64,000 bases of DNA from Paenalcaligenes hermetiae. Its GTDB lineage: Bacteria; Pseudomonadota; Gammaproteobacteria; Burkholderiales; Burkholderiaceae_B. The notes beneath the pieces were generated by a model. That model saw only the letters and a list, made by a program, of their open reading frames with translations. It was not told the origin of the DNA and made no database searches. The stretch is taken from assembly GCF_039543645.1 (NCBI RefSeq), contig NZ_BAABKD010000001.1:124001-188000 (forward strand), written 5' to 3'. The position numbers were made by a program, and so were the translations under genes. Position 1 is the stretch's first letter, and each line of letters begins with the position of its first letter. Of the stretch, positions 34,987 through 45,799 are shown in pieces.

Positions 34987-36234
34987 ATGAGACAACAGAT
35001 GAAAAAACTAACCGTGGGCGCCGCTTTAGTCGCTGGCATGCTTTCTTTTGGTGTGGCGCATGCCAAAGACCCCATTAAATTTGCGGCCCCCTTAGACTAC
35101 ACCGCAGTCTATACTTTTTTAACCAATGAGTACGCCCAAGGACAAAAAGACTACGTCACCATGGTCAATGAAAGTGGTGGTATCGATGGGCATAAAATTG
35201 AGTATATGACCTCGGATACCGGTAACCAGCCCCAACGCGGTATCGAAGCCTATAACCGTGCCCTACGTGATGGCGCTATTTGGTTTGACTTTCTCAGTAC
35301 CCCCGTTGCGCGCGCCATGGTCAACCGCGTACTTGATGACAAGGTGGTGATGATTACAGCTTTTCATGGGCGGGGTGATGCCAGTGATGGGGAGACCTTC
35401 CCTTATGTTTTTCCTGTGATGTCCACCTATTGGTCCCAAGCTGCTACGCTGATTGATTACATGGAGCAACACGAAGGCGGCTTAAAAGGCAAAAAAGTTG
35501 CTCATGTTTATATTGACTCCCCTTTCGGACGCGAGCCCATTCCCGTCTTAGAAAAACTCTCGGATAAGCTTGGGTTTACCTTGCGCACCTTCCCTTACGC
35601 CAGCCCAGGTAACGAGCAATCCTCCACATGGTCTGAGGTGCGCCGCTTCCGTCCTGATCAAGTCATTATTTGGGGTGCCGGTGGCGGCCAAGCCGTTTCT
35701 GTACGCGAAGCCATTCGTAATGGCATTGCCCCTGAAAAAATTCACTCGGTAGTTTGGCTCGCCGAAGCGGATATGGAATCCGTTGGCAAAGACACCGCCA
35801 AAGGCATACGTAAATTTGAAGGCACAGACAACGGTACAAACTCTGCTTTGATTCAAGAAATCATGGCAAAAGTCATCGAGCCAGGTAAAGGATCCGGCCC
35901 TAAAGAAAACGTTGGCCGCTCTTACTACAACATCGGTGTTGCTACCATGGCGGTCTCGGTAGAAGCTGCTCGCTTAGCCATGAAAGAATTTGGTGCTCCT
36001 TTAGATGGAGAAAAGCTACGCAAAGGCTTTGAGATGATCAAAGACTATGACGCCAATGGTTTACTGCCCCCGCTATCCTTTAGTGAAAAAGATCACCAAG
36101 GGGGTGGCTTTGGACGCGTATCCCATTGGGATGGTGAAAAATGGGCACCTTTAAATGAGTGGTCTAACCCCTATCAAGACATTGTCTGGGAGTCCATTCG
36201 TCAAGATGCCGCCGCCTTTAAGGAGGGTCGCTAA
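34987..36234 (+). CDS. periplasmic substrate-binding protein of the LivK-type ABC importer
   Basis: A 415-aa type I periplasmic binding protein. The signal peptide spans residues 1-26 (AHA cleavage before KDP). The mature protein opens IKFAAPLDYTAVYT and includes SGGIDGHKIEYMTSDTG. It has the two-lobe pattern, with VWLAEADMESVG and the C-terminal GGFGRVSHWDGEKW. It is longer than LivJ/K (about 345 aa), matching the branch that serves aromatic or fatty-acid-linked importers. AGGAGG lies 5 bases upstream. Ligand identity is unknown. Confidence 0.9.
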   Translation: MRQQMKKLTVGAALVAGMLSFGVAHAKDPIKFAAPLDYTAVYTFLTNEYAQGQKDYVTMVNESGGIDGHKIEYMTSDTGNQPQRGIEAYNRALRDGAIWFDFLSTPVARAMVNRVLDDKVVMITAFHGRGDASDGETFPYVFPVMSTYWSQAATLIDYMEQHEGGLKGKKVAHVYIDSPFGREPIPVLEKLSDKLGFTLRTFPYASPGNEQSSTWSEVRRFRPDQVIIWGAGGGQAVSVREAIRNGIAPEKIHSVVWLAEADMESVGKDTAKGIRKFEGTDNGTNSALIQEIMAKVIEPGKGSGPKENVGRSYYNIGVATMAVSVEAARLAMKEFGAPLDGEKLRKGFEMIKDYDANGLLPPLSFSEKDHQGGGFGRVSHWDGEKWAPLNEWSNPYQDIVWESIRQDAAAFKEGR

Positions 36235-37019
36235 TGCTTAAACTGAGCAACGTGGAGGTGGTCTATGACAAAGTGTTCTTAGCCATTCGCGGTGTCTCAT
36301 TACAAGTCAATGAGGGCGGCATGGTCGCCCTACTTGGCTCCAACGGTGCGGGTAAAAGCACAACGCTCAAATCCATCAGTGGGCTTCTTGCCCCTGAGCG
36401 AGGCGAGGTCACTCGCGGTAGCATTGAGTTTCTAGGGGAAAATATTCTCCCCTACGGTGCACCCAAACGCGTTGGCATGGGACTAGTACACGTCATGGAG
36501 GGCCGTCGTATTTTTGGGCATTTGACCCCAGACGATAATTTACTTGCCGCCTATCGTAATGGCGGCTCGCGGGCGCGCTTAAACCAACTGCGCGATATGG
36601 TCTATGATTATTTTCCTCGTTTAACCCAATTTCAAAAAACCAAGGCGGGCTACTTATCGGGTGGCGAGCAACAGATGCTTGCCATTGGGCGCGCGCTCAT
36701 GACCGAGCCCAAGCTCATTATGCTCGACGAACCTAGTCTAGGATTGTCGCCCCGCTTGGTACAAGAGATTTTTGGGATTATTCGTAAGATCAATCAAGAA
36801 AATAACATGAGTGTTTTGCTCGTGGAACAAAACGCCGCGGCTGCACTCGAATTTGTCGACCATGCCTACCTGATTGAAAATGGTAATGTGGTCATGAGCG
36901 GTGAAGCCAAAGTCCTCAAGGAAAACCCAGATGTGCAGGAATTCTATCTTGGGGGAGCCGATCGGGTGGACTACCATAATGTTAAGCATTATCGACGCCG
37001 TAAACGCTGGCTGGCTTAA
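36234..37019 (+). CDS. LivF-type ABC transporter ATP-binding protein
   Basis: A 261-aa second ATPase of the importer. Walker A GSNGAGKST (about 36-44), Q-loop LVHVMEGRRIFGHLTPDDN, signature YLSGGEQQMLAIGRAL, Walker B LIMLDEPSLGLSP and H-loop LVEQNA are all intact. The start shares the A of the preceding TAA stop (TAATG), so translation is coupled to the binding protein. The C-terminus carries an unusual basic tail (HYRRRKRWLA). It closes the operon; no plus-strand T-run terminator follows, but a hairpin does. Confidence 0.92.
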   Translation: MLKLSNVEVVYDKVFLAIRGVSLQVNEGGMVALLGSNGAGKSTTLKSISGLLAPERGEVTRGSIEFLGENILPYGAPKRVGMGLVHVMEGRRIFGHLTPDDNLLAAYRNGGSRARLNQLRDMVYDYFPRLTQFQKTKAGYLSGGEQQMLAIGRALMTEPKLIMLDEPSLGLSPRLVQEIFGIIRKINQENNMSVLLVEQNAAAALEFVDHAYLIENGNVVMSGEAKVLKENPDVQEFYLGGADRVDYHNVKHYRRRKRWLA

Positions 37020-37027
37020 TCCACGCA

Positions 37028-37066
37028 ACAAAAAACCCAAAAGCGAACCACGTATTCGCTTTTGGG
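37028..37066 (-). terminator. terminator of the small membrane protein gene (minus strand)
   Basis: A perfect 12-bp stem, CCCAAAAGCGAA pairing with TTCGCTTTTGGG, has a 7-base loop. The A-run on the plus strand at 37028-37035 is the T-run for minus-strand transcripts, so it terminates the DUF1328 gene. As a hairpin it also lies 16 bases after livF. Confidence 0.8.
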
Positions 37067-37099
37067 CTCAAAGTCCACCACGTTAACTCACTCTTATCG

Positions 37100-37258
37100 C
37101 TACCGCATCATACCGCGGATCAAACTTAATACAGCTAATACTAAAAAGACAAAAAATAGCACTTTCGCAATGGAGGCAGCGCCAGCCGCAATGCCACCAA
37201 ATCCAAATACGGCGGCTACAATCGCTACAATAAAAAACAATAATGCATAGTTCAGCAT
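37100..37258 (-). CDS. YtjA-type DUF1328 small membrane protein
   Basis: A 52-aa hydrophobic protein ([14 protein letters not shown] to LSLIRGMMR) with two transmembrane segments. A Gly/Ala-rich turn ([15 protein letters not shown]) separates them, the hallmark of the DUF1328/YtjA family. It has an AGGGGG ribosome-binding site 5 bases before ATG 37258 and a strong terminator downstream. YtjA-type proteins are stress-induced small membrane proteins of unknown action. It sits behind csbD, another small stress-type gene, on the same strand. Confidence 0.9.
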   Translation of the reverse strand: MLNYALLFFIVAIVAAVFGFGGIAAGAASIAKVLFFVFLVLAVLSLIRGMMR

Positions 37259-37322
37259 AATATCCCCCTATTTATTTTTACCTCCAGCACTCAGGTTGCA
37301 CTGGAGGACTCCCCCCTACTAA

Positions 37323-37526
37323 TTAGTAAGGGTTGTTATCGTAAAAGTTTTTCACTTCTTTTTCTGCTTCTTCTTTCGTTTTGCCATAACGCTCTTGCAC
37401 CAAACCGGCTAACTGCTGGGCATCGCCTTTGGCCTGTTCAAACTCGTCATCAGTAATTTTGCCCCATGTTTCGCGAGCTTTACCTTTGAGCTGAGTCCAT
37501 TTGCCTTCTAGGGTGTCTTTGTTCAT
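37323..37526 (-). CDS. CsbD-family stress protein
   Basis: A 67-aa acidic/basic helical protein of the CsbD/YjbJ family: LEGKWTQLKGKARETWGKITDDEF, then a second helix AKGDAQQLAGLVQERYGKTKEEAEKEV. These are stress-induced general proteins without known biochemistry. AAGGAG lies 8 bases before ATG. The 64-bp spacer to the DUF1328 gene contains an inverted repeat CCTCCAG/CTGGAGG, which may modulate expression of the downstream gene. Confidence 0.92.
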   Translation of the reverse strand: MNKDTLEGKWTQLKGKARETWGKITDDEFEQAKGDAQQLAGLVQERYGKTKEEAEKEVKNFYDNNPY

Positions 37527-37865
37527 AACAAAACTCCTTTACATAGTAATAAAACGGCGCTCATTCGGTCACAACCAAATATGGCCGCATGACTACTACC
37601 CTACGCCGATTTGCGCGGCACGGAAGTCGCGAGGCATTTCAAATGTAAGAAAAGTGCTCACGACTTGCCTTGCTACACACTGGTAATGGGAGTTTTCGCA
37701 TACAAAAGGTTGCATTTGAAGCAGATCAGCAACTGTTGTGATTGGGTCGCAAAATCAGAAAAAAGGCTTGCATTTCAATGGCTTTGCTATTTATAATCAT
37801 TAATTAGCCAAAATTTAGGCTAAAAAAGACTCAATTATTAGTTAAATTTTTAATAGGAATACCCT
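37527..37865 (+). promoter_or_regulatory. long divergent spacer with the rplU promoter
   Basis: This 339-bp gap separates csbD from rplU. A clear sigma-70 promoter is at 37768-37797: TTGCAT, 18-bp spacer, TATAAT. It would start the rplU-rpmA transcript about 7 bases downstream, leaving a leader of about 60 nt. The leader has a TAGCC/GGCTA dyad (about 37803-37821) and an AGGA ribosome-binding site. No tRNA or ORF of note is in the rest of the gap; a csbD promoter must lie near 37530-37560. Confidence 0.7.
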
Positions 37866-38177
37866 ATGTACGCGGTGATAAAAACCGGCGGTAAACAGTA
37901 CCGTGTTTGCGTCGGCCAGAAATTGAAAGTAGAACAGATACCGGCAGACATTGGGCAGGAAATCACGCTAGACCAGGTTTTATCCGTAGGCGAAGGCGAT
38001 GCACTTAAATTGGGTGCACCCTTTGTTGATGGTGCCAAGGTAACTGCTACTGTTCTTGCACAAGGCCGTCACGACAAGATCAAAGTGTTTAAAATGCGCC
38101 GTCGCAAGGGCTATCGTCGCACCCAAGGTCATCGTCAAAACTACACCGAAATTCGTATCGACGCGGTTAACGCCTAA
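37866..38177 (+). CDS. rplU: 50S ribosomal protein L21
   Basis: A 103-aa protein: [13 protein letters not shown] at the N-terminus, a central [17 protein letters not shown], and the basic RNA-binding tail [26 protein letters not shown], all diagnostic. A start ATG with AGGA 7 bases upstream lies behind a strong promoter. It precedes rpmA, the standard arrangement. Confidence 0.98.
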   Translation: MYAVIKTGGKQYRVCVGQKLKVEQIPADIGQEITLDQVLSVGEGDALKLGAPFVDGAKVTATVLAQGRHDKIKVFKMRRRKGYRRTQGHRQNYTEIRIDAVNA

Positions 38178-38231
38178 CCCCTTAACCACATCGATCACGA
38201 TCACGGATACAACCCATAGGAGTGCATTACC

Positions 38232-38492
38232 ATGGCACAGAAAAAAGGCGGCGGCTCTACGCGAAATGGACGCGACTCACAGGCTAAACGACTAGGCGTC
38301 AAAGTTTACGGTGGCCAAGCTATCCAAGCTGGCTCCATCATTGTTCGTCAACGTGGTACCCAATTCCACCCCGGTACTAACGTAGGCATGGGCAAAGACC
38401 ACACCTTGTATTCCTTGGTAGATGGTCACGTAAAATTCAGCATCCAAGGCGCTATGAACAAGCGCACGGTCTCCGTTATCGCTGCTGAATAA
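38232..38492 (+). CDS. rpmA: 50S ribosomal protein L27
   Basis: An 86-aa protein, [24 protein letters not shown]. The N-terminal flexible tail reaching the peptidyl-transferase centre is visible without a cleavable extension. [27 protein letters not shown] is the core. AGGAG lies 9 bases upstream. It is co-transcribed with rplU and followed by a terminator before obgE. Confidence 0.98.
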   Translation: MAQKKGGGSTRNGRDSQAKRLGVKVYGGQAIQAGSIIVRQRGTQFHPGTNVGMGKDHTLYSLVDGHVKFSIQGAMNKRTVSVIAAE

Positions 38493-38516
38493 GCCCTCGT
38501 TCAAACACTGAACACC

Positions 38517-38571
38517 AAAACTGCACCCTTGTAGTCGGAACCTGTGTCCGCTGCAATTGGTGCAGTTTTTT
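38517..38571 (+). terminator. terminator after rpmA
   Basis: An 11-bp stem, AAAACTGCACC with GGTGCAGTTTT, encloses a long loop (31 bases) that itself has a small GGA/TCC stem. The T-run is 38566-38571. The large loop is unusual for an intrinsic terminator, but the stem and T-run are good. Confidence 0.75.
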
Positions 38572-38643
38572 GTTATTAAGCCATATTGCGCATCGGCAAG
38601 ACGGGGCAAAACGGAAATACGCTACCGGTATATTGGAATAATT

Positions 38644-39759
38644 ATGAAATTTGTAGATGAAGCCACCATTGAAGTCCAGGGCGGCAAGGGCGGAAACGGC
38701 TCTGCCAGCTTTAGACGTGAAAAATTTATCCCTAAAGGCGGCCCTGACGGCGGTGACGGTGGGCGCGGCGGCTCCATCTTTGCCGTAGCCGACCGTAACA
38801 TTAACACCTTAGTTGACTATCGCTATGCGCGCCTACACAAAGGCAAAAATGGCGAGCATGGGCGCGGCTCAGATCAATATGGAGCCGCAGGTGCTGATAT
38901 TACCTTGCGCTTTCCCGTCGGCACCACCATTTATGATGCCGACACCGGCGAACTCCTTTTTGACCTAGACCATCATGGGCAAACGGTCACCCTAGCCAAA
39001 GGGGGGCAAGGCGGGCTCGGTAATCTGCATTTTAAAAGCAGTACTAACCGTGCCCCACGCCAATTTACCTACGGCGAGGAAGGCGAGCAGCGTCGTTTAC
39101 GCTTAGAGCTCAAGGTTCTAGCGGATGTGGGTCTGCTCGGCTTGCCTAATGCCGGCAAATCCACCTTTATCAGTCAGGTCTCTAACGCGCGCCCGCGTAT
39201 TGCCGACTACCCTTTTACTACCCTACACCCCAATTTAGGTGTGGTGCGCAGCTCTGCCGCCCATAGCTTTGTGGTGGCGGATTTACCCGGGTTGATTTCT
39301 GGTGCCTCCGAAGGCGCAGGACTTGGGCATTTATTTTTACGCCACCTTTCTCGTACCCGTTTGCTGCTTCACATCGTCGATGTCAGTCATTTAGATCCCG
39401 AAATTGATCCCATCGAAAAAGCCTGCGCAGATATTGCCGCAATTATTGAAGAACTGCGCTTATACAGCCCAGACCTCTATCAAAAACCACGCTGGCTTGT
39501 TTTAAATAAGCTCGATATGGTCGAGGACCCCGACGCCTTCAAAAAAGCACTTGTTGCTCGCTTAGGGTGGACAGGTCCTGTCTTTGGGATCTCCGCCCTA
39601 ACGGGTCAGGGCACACAGCCTCTGGTTTTACAGATTCAAAGCTGGTTGGATCAGCAAAAAGCCCAAGAGCAACAAGCCATCGATGAGGCTGCACCGGACT
39701 TTGAGCCCGATGATCCTCGGTTTAAACCTAACCGTCAAAACATCGATCTTGATCAATAA
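38644..39759 (+). CDS. obgE: Obg-family GTPase (ribosome assembly / stress)
   Basis: A 371-aa protein with the Gly-rich Obg domain (1-158: [39 protein letters not shown]), then the G domain. G1 is GLPNAGKST at about 166, G3 DLPGLI, and G4 NKLD near 304. It acts in late 50S assembly. ATG 38644 gives the universal Obg start. The longer frame from 38557 would overlap the rpmA terminator and is rejected. A hairpin terminator follows before proB. Confidence 0.96.
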   Translation: MKFVDEATIEVQGGKGGNGSASFRREKFIPKGGPDGGDGGRGGSIFAVADRNINTLVDYRYARLHKGKNGEHGRGSDQYGAAGADITLRFPVGTTIYDADTGELLFDLDHHGQTVTLAKGGQGGLGNLHFKSSTNRAPRQFTYGEEGEQRRLRLELKVLADVGLLGLPNAGKSTFISQVSNARPRIADYPFTTLHPNLGVVRSSAAHSFVVADLPGLISGASEGAGLGHLFLRHLSRTRLLLHIVDVSHLDPEIDPIEKACADIAAIIEELRLYSPDLYQKPRWLVLNKLDMVEDPDAFKKALVARLGWTGPVFGISALTGQGTQPLVLQIQSWLDQQKAQEQQAIDEAAPDFEPDDPRFKPNRQNIDLDQ

Positions 39760-39783
39760 TTGCCAGCTCAACAAGCAAAGCAA

Positions 39784-39827
39784 CGCCTTATTTCGAGTAA
39801 AATAAGGCGACTTTGCTTTCTTTTTAT
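39784..39827 (+). terminator. terminator between obgE and proB
   Basis: A perfect 10-bp stem, CGCCTTATTT with AAATAAGGCG, and a 6-base loop. A broken T-rich tail (ACTTTGCTTTCTTTTT) runs to 39825. The tail is interrupted, so proB may receive some read-through. The proB start is only 10 bases beyond. Confidence 0.6.
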
Positions 39828-39836
39828 GGTTCTTCT

Positions 39837-40976
39837 ATGTCCGACACCGCACAATCTGTAGTCGCCGACTCGCATCGGCTCGTCGTTAAAGTAGGCTCTT
39901 CTTTAGTCACCAACCAAGGCAAAGGCATTGATCGTGCTGCTGTAGCGCACTGGTCCGCCCAAATCGCCCAGCTTCATCGCCAAGGCAAACAAGTGGTTCT
40001 GGTTTCTAGCGGCGCCATTGCCGAAGGCATTGTTAGACTAGGCTGGCCACGCCGACCTACAGCGATGCACGAACTACAGGCGGCAGCGGCCGTTGGGCAA
40101 ATGGGCTTGGTGCAAGCCTACGAGGTCGCTTTTGCCGAACACGGCATTCGTACCGCACAGATTCTACTCACACACGAAGACCTCGCTGATCGTACACGCT
40201 ATCTTAATGCGCGCAGTACACTCTACACGCTATTAAACTTGGGCGTGGTGCCAATTGTTAATGAAAACGACACGGTGATTACCGATGAAATCCGTTTGGG
40301 CGATAATGATACGCTAGGCGCTTTGGTCACTAATCTGATCGAAGCGGAATCACTGATTATCCTCACCGATCAAGCAGGCCTTTATAGCGCCGACCCGCGC
40401 AATAACCCTCTAGCACGTTTTATTTCTCATGCACAAGCCGGCGACCCGGAACTTGAGCAAATGGCTGGCGGAGCCGGCTCAAATGTGGGTACGGGTGGCA
40501 TGATTACCAAAATCTTAGCCGCAAAGCGCGCTGCCAATAGCGGTGGCCATACCGTGATCGCCTCAGGCCATGAACCAAATGTCTTAGTGCGTCTGGCTGC
40601 CGGTGAGTGCATTGGTACCGAATTACGAGCTGAGCTGCCAATACAATCCGCCCGCCAACGTTGGCTCTCTAGCCATTTACGTGTACGCGGAAAAGTTCGC
40701 TTAGATGCCGGTGCCGTCAAAGCCCTTACCGATGGGCATAAAAGCCTACTGGCTATTGGTGTTACTGAGGTCTTAGGGGATTTTAACCGTGGGGACGTCG
40801 TCGCTTGCATCGATGCAGACGGCAAAGAACACGGCCGTGGGTTAATCAACTATTCCAGCGCCGATACCCGGCGCATTATGGGGGAGCCTTCCCACCGTAT
40901 TGCTGATATTCTAGGCTCAATGTCTGATCCTGAGCTCATCCATCGGGATAATATGGTGGTTAACTACCCCTTATAA
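39837..40976 (+). CDS. proB: glutamate 5-kinase
   Basis: A 379-aa enzyme making gamma-glutamyl phosphate, the first step of proline synthesis. The amino-acid-kinase domain (about 15-260) shows [28 protein letters not shown]-type [23 protein letters not shown] and [11 protein letters not shown]. The C-terminal PUA domain (about 285-365) includes [26 protein letters not shown] 39837 (MSDTAQSV) is preferred to the TTG frame at 39813, which starts in the upstream T-rich tract. The adjacent obgE-proB order is common in betaproteobacteria. Confidence 0.96.
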   Translation: MSDTAQSVVADSHRLVVKVGSSLVTNQGKGIDRAAVAHWSAQIAQLHRQGKQVVLVSSGAIAEGIVRLGWPRRPTAMHELQAAAAVGQMGLVQAYEVAFAEHGIRTAQILLTHEDLADRTRYLNARSTLYTLLNLGVVPIVNENDTVITDEIRLGDNDTLGALVTNLIEAESLIILTDQAGLYSADPRNNPLARFISHAQAGDPELEQMAGGAGSNVGTGGMITKILAAKRAANSGGHTVIASGHEPNVLVRLAAGECIGTELRAELPIQSARQRWLSSHLRVRGKVRLDAGAVKALTDGHKSLLAIGVTEVLGDFNRGDVVACIDADGKEHGRGLINYSSADTRRIMGEPSHRIADILGSMSDPELIHRDNMVVNYPL

Positions 40977-40999
40977 ACGCAAACTACTAAGGAAAAATC

Positions 41000-42250
41000 A
41001 TGAAAGTGCTTGTGCTAGGCGCAGGTGTTACCGGTGTCAGTAGCGCCTATTTTTTAGCCAAACAAGGTCACAGCGTTACGGTGATTGATCGTTTAGATGC
41101 TCCAGCCATGGAAACCAGCTTTGCGAATGCAGGGCAGGTATCATTTGGTTATGCCTCACCCTGGGCAGCGCCCGGTATCCCCTTAAAAGCCGCAAAATGG
41201 CTTTTTGCTGAGCACCCTCCTTTTAGTTTTCGTCCTGATGGTACCTTGTTCCAGCTTAAATGGATGCTACAAATGTGGGCTAACTGCACGGCTAGCAGAT
41301 ATAAAATCAATAAAGAGCGCATGGTGCGCATTGCAGACTACAGCCGTAAGTGTTTGGCCCAATTACGCGAAGAAACCGGCATACAATACGAAGCGCGCCA
41401 AAAAGGCACCCTACAATTATTCCGCACCGCAGAACAAATGGAAGCGGCAGCGGCCGATATGCGCGTACTCGAAGAAATGGGAGTACCTTTTGAGCTTTTA
41501 CAACGCGATCAACTTTCCACCCCCGAGCCAGCCTTAGCGCTAGTAAAAGACAAGTTTGTAGGAGGCCTACGCTTACCCGAAGACGAGACCGGTGATTGCC
41601 ATCTTTATACACAAAATCTGGCTCAATTAGCGACAGAACTAGGTGTAGAGTTTCATTTCAATGAGTCCATTCAGCAAATCCAACGTCAGGGGGACACGAT
41701 CACTGGGGTTATTAGTAATAACCGACTGATTACCGCAGATGCCTATTTGATCTGCTTAGGCTCCTGGTCTACCCGTCTGATGCGTAATATTGCTCCCATT
41801 CCAGTGTACCCACTAAAAGGCTATTCCATTACTGTACCCATTGACGAGCCTGACTATGCGCCTCAGTCCACTTTGCTAGACGAAACCTATAAAATTGCCC
41901 TAACACGCTTTGATCAGCGTATTCGCGTTGGTGGCATGGCCGAGGTCGCTGGTTTTGATAAAACCCTTAACCCAAAACGCAAAGCTACCCTATTAATGGT
42001 GCTTAACGACTTATTTCCCAAAGCCAGCAAAGAGAAGCAGAATGTGAGTTTCTGGACGGGCTTGCGTCCCAAAACCCCCGACAGCACCCCCATTATTGGC
42101 CAAGGTCCTGCTAAAAACCTATATTTGAATACAGGCCATGGCACACTCGGGTGGACCATGAGCGCCGGTAGTGGACAACTGATTGCCGACATTATTTCCG
42201 GCAAAGAGCCTGCCATCCGCGTTGACGATTTAAACCTAAGCCGCTATTAG
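41000..42250 (+). CDS. dadA: D-amino-acid dehydrogenase small subunit
   Basis: A 416-aa FAD-dependent deaminase of D-amino acids, feeding electrons to the respiratory chain. It opens [30 protein letters not shown], the dinucleotide-binding motif. [25 protein letters not shown] is the DadA signature. The C-terminal [21 protein letters not shown] is typical. AAGGA lies upstream. It is 23 bases after proB, so it may be co-transcribed, but no dadX racemase or amino-acid transporter is present. Confidence 0.95.
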   Translation: MKVLVLGAGVTGVSSAYFLAKQGHSVTVIDRLDAPAMETSFANAGQVSFGYASPWAAPGIPLKAAKWLFAEHPPFSFRPDGTLFQLKWMLQMWANCTASRYKINKERMVRIADYSRKCLAQLREETGIQYEARQKGTLQLFRTAEQMEAAAADMRVLEEMGVPFELLQRDQLSTPEPALALVKDKFVGGLRLPEDETGDCHLYTQNLAQLATELGVEFHFNESIQQIQRQGDTITGVISNNRLITADAYLICLGSWSTRLMRNIAPIPVYPLKGYSITVPIDEPDYAPQSTLLDETYKIALTRFDQRIRVGGMAEVAGFDKTLNPKRKATLLMVLNDLFPKASKEKQNVSFWTGLRPKTPDSTPIIGQGPAKNLYLNTGHGTLGWTMSAGSGQLIADIISGKEPAIRVDDLNLSRY

Positions 42251-43036
42251 CTATTCGATACGTACGGGGGCACTAAACATATATCCCCATTTGTGCACAG
42301 AACGGATGGGGATGGCAACCCCCTCTAAGCTGCCTTTACGCTTGAGACGACTAATTATGACTCCTAGTCGGTTATGTGCGATCACAGGATCGCTGGTGTC
42401 CTCCTCTCCATCATTTAACGCGCGCAAAATCTGTTGATGTGAGGCCCGTTTATCCGGCTGCCGACATAATTCTAATAACAAGAACCGCTCGGTAGATGTT
42501 AGTGTTATTGAACGACCATCGGGGCTAAATAACTGCCAACCCTCGTTAGCTAAAGCCCACATAGGATCAGGCGGAGAGAACGACTTCGCTGAAGAAACTT
42601 TCGTCACATCTAACATAGGCACTGATACCCTGATTCGTCGTAATAGACTAGAAAATTTCGCAGCCCATAGCTCAGGACTGTCTGTACCAATGCAGTATGC
42701 GTCTACTCCACCATACAAAAATGGCAATAAAGTAGCCTCGTCCCAAACAGACTGCACAATCACCAAGGGCACATAAGGATCCTGTGCTCGCAAACGAGCA
42801 ATTAGACTCAAAGCACCTTTTAAGTGTGCAGAAAGTAGAAAAATTGCCGGGGAAAACTGACCATGATTTTTTCTTTGTGTGGATGTGAGGGCTTGAAATA
42901 AGGCTTTGTGGTCAGATAACACTTGGAGCTGGAAACCCGTCGCTTCAAGCGCTTGTTGATGAGCCTGATAGATTTGCTCCATTTCAGCCTGTTCAGCACC
43001 ATACCAGTAAAGAGTTGGAATACACTGTGCCAGCAT
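42251..43036 (-). CDS. winged-helix (OmpR/PhoB-type) regulator with a degenerate receiver
   Basis: A 261-aa protein. Residues about 1-135 have a receiver-like alternation: TLYWYGAEQAEMEQIYQAHQ, then the strand SPAIFLLSAHLKG where a phosphorylated Asp would sit, then PLVIVQSVWDEATLLPFLYGGVDAYC. The strand lacks Asp at the expected site, so phosphorylation is unlikely. Residues about 165-258 are a PhoB-type winged helix (RSITLTSTERFLLLELCRQ, then SRLKRKGSLEG and IRSVHKWGYMF). ATG 43036 has AAAGGA 7 bases upstream; the longer frame starts at TTG 43057. No sensor kinase is adjacent. It converges on dadA and is divergent from a small XRE gene. Confidence 0.85.
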   Translation of the reverse strand: MLAQCIPTLYWYGAEQAEMEQIYQAHQQALEATGFQLQVLSDHKALFQALTSTQRKNHGQFSPAIFLLSAHLKGALSLIARLRAQDPYVPLVIVQSVWDEATLLPFLYGGVDAYCIGTDSPELWAAKFSSLLRRIRVSVPMLDVTKVSSAKSFSPPDPMWALANEGWQLFSPDGRSITLTSTERFLLLELCRQPDKRASHQQILRALNDGEEDTSDPVIAHNRLGVIISRLKRKGSLEGVAIPIRSVHKWGYMFSAPVRIE

Positions 43037-43148
43037 TTCCCCATCCTTTTTTACCAAATGAACCCATTCGTTACATACATAGCTTAAATATCACAATAGT
43101 AATAGAAGCAATCACCAAAGTCATGAGTTTTGAGCGTTCAATAAAGGA

Positions 43149-43508
43149 GTGAACACATTTGCTCAACGCCTTTTGTATGCTCGTACTCAACGAGGTTATA
43201 CCCAGTCTCAATTAGCTAATTTGTGTGGGGTTTCCCAAAGCACAATTGCGAGCTATGAAAGTGGGGCGCGCTTGCACACCCGAAATTTATTTAATCTTGC
43301 TAAAGCACTAAGAGTAAATCCACTTTGGCTAGATCAGGGGATTGGTGCAATGCACCCTACGCTACAAGAATCGAATCAAAGTTACAGTCAAACGTGGCCT
43401 TTTTCGCGGGTAAGCCCCGATAAAATAAATCAATTAACTGATCAGCAACGTATTTTAATAGAAAATGTACTTGAAACCTTAATCGAGACATGGGAAAAAC
43501 AGAAATAA
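43149..43508 (+). CDS. XRE-family helix-turn-helix regulator
   Basis: A 119-aa protein with a Cro/CI-type HTH at about 8-62 (RLLYARTQRGYTQSQLANLCGVSQSTIASYESGARL), then LFNLAKALRVNPLWLDQG. The C-terminal half is short and helical, perhaps for dimerisation. The start is unclear: GTG 43149 overlaps the only AAGGAG, so a GTG there would be nearly leaderless, and no later ATG precedes the HTH. It is divergent from the degenerate response regulator, sharing a 112-bp spacer. Targets are unknown. Confidence 0.85.
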   Translation: MNTFAQRLLYARTQRGYTQSQLANLCGVSQSTIASYESGARLHTRNLFNLAKALRVNPLWLDQGIGAMHPTLQESNQSYSQTWPFSRVSPDKINQLTDQQRILIENVLETLIETWEKQK

Positions 43509-43643
43509 AACTGCCACTATGTTTTTATTATCCTACTACTAAATATGCACACTAAGACGCGTACTGAGAGCTTCTTAATGCTATTAACTAAGGTTATCCC
43601 TAATTTATTTTAAAGCCCAAGAGAAATCTTATATACTGTTGGA
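43509..43643 (+). promoter_or_regulatory. spacer with the thiC promoter
   Basis: This AT-rich spacer precedes the thiamine riboswitch. A TATACT at 43632-43637 is a good -10; the -35 (TTTAAA-like near 43608-43613) is weak. Transcription would start about at 43644, placing the riboswitch at the 5' end. No gene or repeat is seen in the rest. Confidence 0.5.
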
Positions 43644-45742
<2,099 letters not shown>

Positions 45743-45748
45743 AATCAC

Positions 45749-45783
45749 AACAGGGCAGCATAATAAAGCTGCCCTGTTTTTTT
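45749..45783 (+). terminator. terminator of thiC
   Basis: A perfect 11-bp stem, AACAGGGCAGC with GCTGCCCTGTT, and an 8-base loop, followed by T's to 45783. It lies just beyond the thiC stop, with the convergent aldehyde dehydrogenase gene ending 17 bases further on. Confidence 0.9.
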
Positions 45784-45799
45784 ACGCCGCTAATTTAGA

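Noticed and set aside
37527..37865. tRNA or small RNA gene in the csbD-rplU gap
   Set aside because: No cloverleaf or TTCGA-type T-loop arrangement was found, only a promoter and a short dyad.
38557..38643. 29-residue extension of obgE
   Set aside because: It would begin inside the rpmA terminator, and Obg proteins start MKFVDEA at 38644.
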